Positions 58,827-64,000 of a stretch of 64,000 nt of DNA are shown piece by piece; within the stretch, counting starts at the first letter, position 1, and every line of letters begins with the position of its first letter. Below the pieces are notes generated by a model, which saw only the letters and a list, made by a program, of their open reading frames with translations, was not told the origin of the DNA and made no database searches. Both the position numbers and the translations under genes were made by a program. Origin of the DNA: Clostridium pasteurianum (lineage in GTDB: Bacteria; Bacillota; Clostridia; Clostridiales; Clostridiaceae); NCBI RefSeq assembly GCF_001705235.1, contig NZ_MCGV01000001.1:124001-188000 (forward strand), written 5' to 3'.

Positions 58827-60425
58827 TTATTTATTTAATTCACTAACTATATCTTTAAATATAGGAGCCGCTTCAACACCACCACTTGAATTTTCATCTA
58901 TCTCTGGTGTAAATACAACAGCAGAATAATTTACTCCTTTTAAATCAAAAAATCCTATAAACCATCCATCTACATGTTTGATATTATTAGAACTCATTCT
59001 TTGAGCAGTTCCTGTCTTTCCCCCTATACATTTATTACTAACATAAGCAAGTTTACCTGTTCCATTTTTGTCTGTCAGCACTTTTTTAAATTGTTCTTTC
59101 ATTATATTGGCAGTACTTTCTTTTATAACTCTTTTACTGTAGATTTCATTTTCCTCTAACTTACTATTTATTACATAGGAATCTATTATATGCGGCTTTA
59201 CATATACACCTCCATTAATTATCGTATTGGGTATTGAAATCACTTCAATAGGTGTTACTCGTATGCTCTGTCCATATGAAAGCAAACTCAAATTTCCCTC
59301 GTTATTTGGATCATAACTATCCATCCTTCCAGAAGATTCTAAGTCAAAATCTAAAACCTTATTAAACATACCTTGATTTTTACTAAGTTCATATATGTTA
59401 TTAAAACCAGCTAAATGCCCTATATTTATAAAAACATCATTAGATGATATTATAAAAGCTTGTTCTGGTGTACAATAATCATAAATCCTATCCTCACTGA
59501 ATTTACCTGTATTTTCTATAGGTTTATTTAAATCTAATTTTCCCGTTTCAATAGCAGCTTCTTCTACTATGGCTTTAAATATAGAACCTGGATAATATAT
59601 ACCACTAACACCAAGATTTATATTTGAAGCATACTGATCTTTTTGAGCCATTGCTCTTATAGCACCATTATCACTCTCCATAACAATTGCTGATATTTGT
59701 TTCAGTTTACTACCATTTAAAATATTTTGTACTTTATCATTCATATCCTTATTTATAGTAAGCTTAAGTTCTGATTTATTACTATTCATCCCATTCTTTG
59801 AAGAAATAAGATTACCATTTGCATCATTAACAAAGCTCTTCATAGGAAATTCTGAATTTTTAAAATTATTATATACAGTTTTTTCTATAGAACCATTACT
59901 CTTAAAGTTTTTATTGTTTTTATCCATAGGGTTTGTAATAATATTACATATATCAGGGGCTTTATCTCTATTAACCTCATCAACAAAATAAACATATATG
60001 CCGTTTACCTTTTTAAATTTTGAAAGATTATTATATGTTGATTCATTAATGCTCCAATAAATTTTACTTGATTTATTCTTTATATTTATGTCAGTTAAAT
60101 CGTATTTATCATTATAATTTTTCAAAATGTATGAAAGAGCATACAATTCCCTCTTATTTGTTTCACTATTATTTCTAGTAAAAATATAAGGATTTATGAC
60201 TACATAATATTTTCTATTATAAGAAAGCATATTTTTACCATTACAATCTACTACATTATAATTTATATTTTTAACCTTCTCATAAGAAGTATTTTGTGCA
60301 CTATAATTAGTTTCCAAATCTTTACTATAAACATTCATAATTAAATAAAGTCTTAAAATTACAAAAGAAAACATAGCAAATATAATAAAACATACTACGA
60401 TACATCTGTTTTTATTTTTTACCAT
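58827..60425 (-). CDS. Class B penicillin-binding protein (transpeptidase)
   Basis: This 532-residue peptidoglycan transpeptidase has one N-terminal membrane helix (about 9-30), a diverged non-catalytic domain and the penicillin-binding motifs SIFK (catalytic Ser; YYPGSIFKAIVEE), SSND (SxN) and GGKTGTAQR (KTG). It is short compared with PBP2/SpoVD and has no PASTA domain. It lies just upstream of sigK, suggesting a spore cortex role, but that is inferred. ATG 60425 follows the SD GAGGTG, which is buried in a hairpin (60426-60473). Confidence 0.9.
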   Translation of the reverse strand: MVKNKNRCIVVCFIIFAMFSFVILRLYLIMNVYSKDLETNYSAQNTSYEKVKNINYNVVDCNGKNMLSYNRKYYVVINPYIFTRNNSETNKRELYALSYILKNYNDKYDLTDINIKNKSSKIYWSINESTYNNLSKFKKVNGIYVYFVDEVNRDKAPDICNIITNPMDKNNKNFKSNGSIEKTVYNNFKNSEFPMKSFVNDANGNLISSKNGMNSNKSELKLTINKDMNDKVQNILNGSKLKQISAIVMESDNGAIRAMAQKDQYASNINLGVSGIYYPGSIFKAIVEEAAIETGKLDLNKPIENTGKFSEDRIYDYCTPEQAFIISSNDVFINIGHLAGFNNIYELSKNQGMFNKVLDFDLESSGRMDSYDPNNEGNLSLLSYGQSIRVTPIEVISIPNTIINGGVYVKPHIIDSYVINSKLEENEIYSKRVIKESTANIMKEQFKKVLTDKNGTGKLAYVSNKCIGGKTGTAQRMSSNNIKHVDGWFIGFFDLKGVNYSAVVFTPEIDENSSGGVEAAPIFKDIVSELNK

Positions 60426-60473
60426 AAAAAAACACCTCACTTTAATCAATTTTAGACTAAAATTAGGTGTTTT
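60426..60473 (-). terminator. Terminator overlapping the PBP ribosome site
   Basis: AAAACACCT, a palindromic middle (AATTTTAGTCTAAAATT), then AGGTGTTTTTTT runs straight into the PBP ATG. The stem covers the GAGGTG Shine-Dalgarno. It starts 15 bases past the U32 gene stop, so it ends the mltG-trmR-U32 unit and may also block PBP translation in read-through transcripts. Confidence 0.8.
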
Positions 60474-60487
60474 ATTCAAAACAGCAT

Positions 60488-61708
60488 CTATTTTTTACCT
60501 TTTATTAGCATATTACCACTTTCAAGTACACTATCACTCTTTATGGTATAAATCATTTGAGCTACAGGTGTGCTTTCAATCTTCTTTCCATTTTTATCTC
60601 TCAAATCTGCAAGTTCTATCTCAAAATTTTCTCCATGAGGTCTTAAAACCTCAACTTTATCTCCTGCGAATGCTTTATTTTTTTGTTCTACCACTGCTGT
60701 CTTAGTTACTTTGTCATAACTTCTTACTGTACCTACAATATCAAAATTTCTTACATAAGAAGAAGATTCATAATACTGCCTATCACTATCACCATAATAA
60801 AAGCCAGTAGTATATCTTCTATGACTAGGTTTTACAAGATAATCCATCCACTTAGTATTAAATTTATACTCTGAAGGATTTTCACAATATGAATCAATTG
60901 CTTCTCTATATGCCTTTACTACAGAAGCTACATAATATGTGCTTTTCATTCTACCCTCTATTTTAAAAGAGTTTATTCCTGAATTCATGAGATCAGGTAT
61001 ATGTTCTATCATACATAAATCCTTAGAATTCATTATATAAGTTCCCTTTTCATCCTCATTTATTGGAAAATATTCATTAGGCCTTTTTTCCTCTACCAAA
61101 GCATACTTATATCTGCAAGGCTGTGCACAAGCTCCTCTATTTGAATCTCTGCCAGTCATGTAATTAGAAAGAAGGCATCTTCCTGAGTATGATATACACA
61201 TTGAACCATGCACAAATGCTTCGAGCTCACAGTCTTCCGGTAATTTCTCTCTGATAAATTTTATTTCTTTAAGTGATAATTCCCTAGCAAGAACTACTCT
61301 TTTAACTCCCTGCTTGTGCCAAAATATAGCAGACTTGTAATTCACGTTATTTGCTTGCGTACTAAGATGAAGTTCTAAATTTGGAACAACTTCTCTTGCA
61401 GTCATAATTATACCAGGGTCAGATACAAGTACCGCATCTGCTCCAACTTCATAAAGTTCTTTAAGGTATTCTTCAAGACCTTTTAAATCTTCATTATGTG
61501 GAAAAACATTTAGTGTAACATATACTTTTTTCCCTCTTTTATGTGCAAAGTCTAAACCTTCCTTTAACTGCTCAAGTGAAAAATTATCAGCAAAAGCCCT
61601 TAAATTAAGTTTACTTCCTCCAAGATATACAGCATCAGCACCAAATTCAATAGCTGTTTTTAATTTTTCAAGATTACCAGCTGGTGCTAAAAGTTCAGGT
61701 TTATTCAT
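60488..61708 (-). CDS. U32-family peptidase-like tRNA hydroxylase (TrhP type)
   Basis: This 406-residue U32 protein has the family signature EAFVHGSMCISYSGRCLLS with ACAQPCRYKY after it (Fe-S cysteines). In Bacillus the U32 proteins YrrN and YrrO (TrhP) make 5-hydroxyuridine at U34 of tRNAs, which TrmR then methylates. The trmR neighbour here supports that role over protease activity. A single U32 gene is present where Bacillus has two. ATG 61708 follows GGAGGAG and overlaps the end of trmR by 8 bases. Confidence 0.88.
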   Translation of the reverse strand: MNKPELLAPAGNLEKLKTAIEFGADAVYLGGSKLNLRAFADNFSLEQLKEGLDFAHKRGKKVYVTLNVFPHNEDLKGLEEYLKELYEVGADAVLVSDPGIIMTAREVVPNLELHLSTQANNVNYKSAIFWHKQGVKRVVLARELSLKEIKFIREKLPEDCELEAFVHGSMCISYSGRCLLSNYMTGRDSNRGACAQPCRYKYALVEEKRPNEYFPINEDEKGTYIMNSKDLCMIEHIPDLMNSGINSFKIEGRMKSTYYVASVVKAYREAIDSYCENPSEYKFNTKWMDYLVKPSHRRYTTGFYYGDSDRQYYESSSYVRNFDIVGTVRSYDKVTKTAVVEQKNKAFAGDKVEVLRPHGENFEIELADLRDKNGKKIESTPVAQMIYTIKSDSVLESGNMLIKGKK

Positions 61709-62351
61709 AACTTCTCCTCCTTGTTGTAACCGCAATTCCATCTCCCATTGGAATCACTGATGTAGTCAAATTAGAATCTTTTGAAACCATAGCAAGGTAA
61801 CTTCTCATTCGTTTAACTATAGTAATCTTCCTTCTTTGCAAAAGATCATTATTGGCAACCATACCTCTAAATAATACATTATCTGCAATTATTATACCAT
61901 CTTCTTTTAAAAGTCTCATGCATTCATTAAAAAATTGTCCATAATGACCTTTTCCTGCATCTATAAAAATAATATCATATTCCTCATTTAGACCTTTAAG
62001 TACATCTATACATTCACCACTTAATATTTTAATTCTATCATCTAGTCCAAATTTCTTTATGTTTTTAGATGCTATTTCTATCATATCTTCATTTCTATCT
62101 ACCGTAATAATTTTTGCCTTTGAATTTAATGCCATTAAAATAGCTGAATAACCTATAGCTGTTCCAAGCTCCAATATTTTTAAAGGCTTTTTTACATTTA
62201 CCATAAATTCGAGAAATTTTGCCGTTTCCTTATGAACTATGGGAACATTATTATCTTCTGCATAGTTTTCTAATTCCCTTAACATACCTTCATGATCTGG
62301 AATTAAGTCTCTAATATAATCTTTTATATAGTCATGCATTATTTTGCCCAT
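61701..62351 (-). CDS. trmR: tRNA 5-hydroxyuridine methyltransferase TrmR (YrrM)
   Basis: This 216-residue SAM-dependent O-methyltransferase has ILELGTAIGYSAILMA (motif I), VDRNEDMIEIA, IIFIDAGKGHY (metal/catalytic Asp) and IIADNVLFRG. TrmR methylates 5-hydroxyuridine 34 to 5-methoxyuridine in tRNA. Its place between mltG and the U32 gene matches yrrL-yrrM-yrrN of Bacillus, which is the basis for the specific name. Confidence 0.88.
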   Translation of the reverse strand: MGKIMHDYIKDYIRDLIPDHEGMLRELENYAEDNNVPIVHKETAKFLEFMVNVKKPLKILELGTAIGYSAILMALNSKAKIITVDRNEDMIEIASKNIKKFGLDDRIKILSGECIDVLKGLNEEYDIIFIDAGKGHYGQFFNECMRLLKEDGIIIADNVLFRGMVANNDLLQRRKITIVKRMRSYLAMVSKDSNLTTSVIPMGDGIAVTTRRRSYE

Positions 62352-62366
62352 AAATCTTCCTCCAAA

Positions 62367-63386
62367 TTAAAATCCCTGAGTTTTTTTCTTAGCTTTTAAA
62401 AACTCATTATAATTGCTTGTAAATGTATGTGTTCCATTATTATTGGAAACAAAATAAATATAATTTGTTTTTGATGGATTCAAAGCAGCTTCAATAGATG
62501 CCTTACCTGGTGAGCATATAGGTCCAACTGGCATACCATTAATCAAATAAGTATTATACTTTGAATTAACTTTTAAGTCTTCATTAGATAATTTATCCTT
62601 ATGATAACCAAGTGAATACTCCACTGTAGCACATGACTGAAGTTTCATATTTATTTTAAGTCTATTAAAAAATACTGAAGCAATTATAGGTCTTTCGCTA
62701 TTTACTTTTGCTTCCCTTTCAATAATAGAAGCCATAGTTATAGTTTCGTCAACATTTTGTGTGCTTTTACCAGTTTCTTTTTCTGCTTTCTTAAAAACTT
62801 CATTAAATTTTTTAATCATCACATCTATTAATTCTTTTCCGCTCGAACCTTTTTTAAATGCATATGTATCAGGAAAAAGATATCCCTCTAAATTATATTT
62901 TCTATCTTTGTCGCTTTTTATGTAACCTGGCGCTTTATAATCCTCACACGCTTTTATAAAATTCTTCTTACTTATTAAACCTTTTTTATCAAGCAAATTA
63001 GCTATTTGTTCTATATCATATCCTTCAGGTATGGTAACTTTTACATAAGAACTATCAAAATTTCCATATCGTATATCATTAAGAAACTCTCTTGAAGATT
63101 CCCCTTTTTTTATTGAATAAAGTCCCGGCTTTATATCACCGGGAACTTTTTTATATTTAATGTATAATTTTAAAACAAACTTACTTTTAATCAAATTCTG
63201 ACTTTTTAACTTACTTACTACAGAATAAAGATTATCTCCATTATTTATTTGAAAACTAACATTATCTTTAACTTTAAAAGGGTGATTCATAGAGTAATTA
63301 AAATAAACGCCTGCTGAAAAAATTAATATTAGAACTAAAAACAAAAGTATATAAAATTTCTTCTTTAAAACAGTTTTTAAATTCAT
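62367..63386 (-). CDS. mltG: Endolytic peptidoglycan transglycosylase MltG (YceG)
   Basis: MltG cuts nascent glycan strands and sets their length. The 339-residue protein has an N-terminal membrane helix (about 11-31), a LysM-like subdomain (VSFQINNGDNLYSVV), GYLFPDTYAF and the catalytic Glu in ASIIEREAKV, then GLPVGPICSPG-like GMPVGPICSPGKASI and NYIYFVS. ATG 63386 lies 9 bases after AGAGGA; the ATG at 63395 abuts that site. Confidence 0.95.
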   Translation of the reverse strand: MNLKTVLKKKFYILLFLVLILIFSAGVYFNYSMNHPFKVKDNVSFQINNGDNLYSVVSKLKSQNLIKSKFVLKLYIKYKKVPGDIKPGLYSIKKGESSREFLNDIRYGNFDSSYVKVTIPEGYDIEQIANLLDKKGLISKKNFIKACEDYKAPGYIKSDKDRKYNLEGYLFPDTYAFKKGSSGKELIDVMIKKFNEVFKKAEKETGKSTQNVDETITMASIIEREAKVNSERPIIASVFFNRLKINMKLQSCATVEYSLGYHKDKLSNEDLKVNSKYNTYLINGMPVGPICSPGKASIEAALNPSKTNYIYFVSNNNGTHTFTSNYNEFLKAKKKTQGF

Positions 63387-63409
63387 ATTACTCATTCCTC
63401 TTAAGCTAA

Positions 63410-64000
63410 TTATCTAGATCTTTTTTTCTTACGTAAATTAGTGTCTAATATGCTCTTTCTCATTCTTATGCTCTTTGGAGTAACTTCAACAAGTTCATCT
63501 GAAGCAATAAATTCAAGACACTTTTCAAGTGACATTTCAGGTATTGGTACTAACTTTAAAGCATCATCCGCACCTGAAGATCGCGTATTTGTAAGATGCT
63601 TTTTCTTACAAACATTGACTTCTATGTCCTCGGCTCTTGAGCACTCTCCAACTATCATTCCTTCATAAACATCTACTCCAGCACCAACAAATAGTCTTCC
63701 TCTTTCTTGAGCACTATATAATCCATAAACAACTGAAACTCCTGGTTCAAATACAACTATTGATCCTCTAGATCTTTCAGGAATATCACCTTTATATGGC
63801 TCATAATCTGTAAGAACTGAGTTCATTATTCCATTTCCCTTTGTGTCTGTCATAAGCTCACTTCTAAAGCCTATAAGACCCCTTGAAGGTATTTTAAATA
63901 TCAATCTTGTATAACCATTTATTGCTGAAGTCATGTTTACAAGTTCAGCCTTTCTAGGTCCAAGCTTTTCCATTACTACACCCATAAATTCTTCAGGTAC
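63410..64000 (-). CDS. typA: Translational GTPase TypA/BipA (C-terminal part, cut by window end)
   Basis: The frame is open to the window edge, so this is only the C-terminal third of the gene. It contains the EF-G domain V-like part (IPSRGLIGFRSELMTDTKGNG) and the BipA-specific C-terminal domain (VGECSRAEDIEVNVCKKKHLTN, SADDALKLV-like SGADDALKLVPIP), ending in a basic tail (RKKKRSR). TypA binds ribosomes and helps 50S assembly under stress or cold. The GTPase domain lies outside the window. Confidence 0.94.
   Translation of the reverse strand, partial: VPEEFMGVVMEKLGPRKAELVNMTSAINGYTRLIFKIPSRGLIGFRSELMTDTKGNGIMNSVLTDYEPYKGDIPERSRGSIVVFEPGVSVVYGLYSAQERGRLFVGAGVDVYEGMIVGECSRAEDIEVNVCKKKHLTNTRSSGADDALKLVPIPEMSLEKCLEFIASDELVEVTPKSIRMRKSILDTNLRKKKRSR

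Noticed and set aside
60488-61708. U32 gene as a secreted collagenase
   Set aside because: The name comes from early work on one member. There is no signal peptide, and the trmR neighbour and Cys motif fit tRNA hydroxylation better.

Overview
The window is a 64 kb piece of core chromosome from a low-GC, spore-forming Firmicute, almost certainly a Clostridium. The evidence is AT-rich DNA with strong GGAGG ribosome sites, sporulation sigma factors E, G and K, SpoIIGA, SpoIVA, SpoVM, YlbJ, a GerA-type germinant receptor, and Bacillus/Clostridium gene order. The order resembles that of the C. acetobutylicum group; this species-level remark rests on recall, not on a search. Almost every gene is on the minus strand. 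I see no rRNA, tRNA, CRISPR array, intact insertion sequence or prophage.

Layout. 1-4.4 kb: tmcAL and ylbJ (plus strand) face a coiled-coil gene, coaD and rsmD. 4.4-4.8 kb: four tandem 101-bp palindromic repeats. 4.8-9 kb: recG, a FakA-like DAK2 protein and an Asp23 protein. 9.0-9.8 kb: about 785 bp without a gene, holding three large foldback elements, then rpmB. 10.0-25.3 kb: a tightly packed minus-strand run, yicC-remA-gmk-rpoZ-coaBC-priA-def-fmt-Zn peptidase-rsmB-rlmN-prpC-prkC-rsgA-rpe-thiN-small membrane protein-spoVM. It covers nucleotide and CoA metabolism, translation start, rRNA modification, Ser/Thr phospho-signalling and a 24-residue SpoVM gene. 25.4-33 kb: an aminotransferase, asparaginase, spoIVA, gpsA, der and a PDZ/radical SAM protein. 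33.3-43 kb: a phosphate block of pstSCAB-phoU, a chemoreceptor gene and pgeF-phoP-phoR, with PHO-box-like 11-bp-spaced repeats before pstS, the chemoreceptor and pgeF. 43.1-47.1 kb: a gerA-gerC-gerB germinant-receptor operon with a sigma-G-like promoter. 47.2-50 kb: an iron-type alcohol dehydrogenase, a probable gene relic, nrdR and a YlmC/YmxH protein. 50-55 kb: ftsA-ftsZ and spoIIGA-sigE-sigG. 55-64 kb: a glycosyltransferase, a lone pilT-like ATPase, an uninterrupted sigK, a class B PBP, then mltG-trmR-trhP(U32), and typA cut by the window end.

How it fits together. SpoIIGA is the expected protease for pro-SigE, whose regulon includes ylbJ, spoIVA, spoVM and sigK. SigG, from a sigma-F-like promoter, would in turn switch on the germinant receptor. 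PhoPR would control Pst phosphate uptake and possibly the neighbouring chemoreceptor. TrmR and the U32 protein form a tRNA U34 modification pair.

The least explained DNA is non-coding. Two dispersed palindromic families occur: the 101-bp repeat (four tandem copies plus one diverged copy at 33.0 kb), and a foldback family at 9.1-9.7 kb whose central loops resemble each other while the arms differ, with a short arm-only derivative at 33.2 kb.
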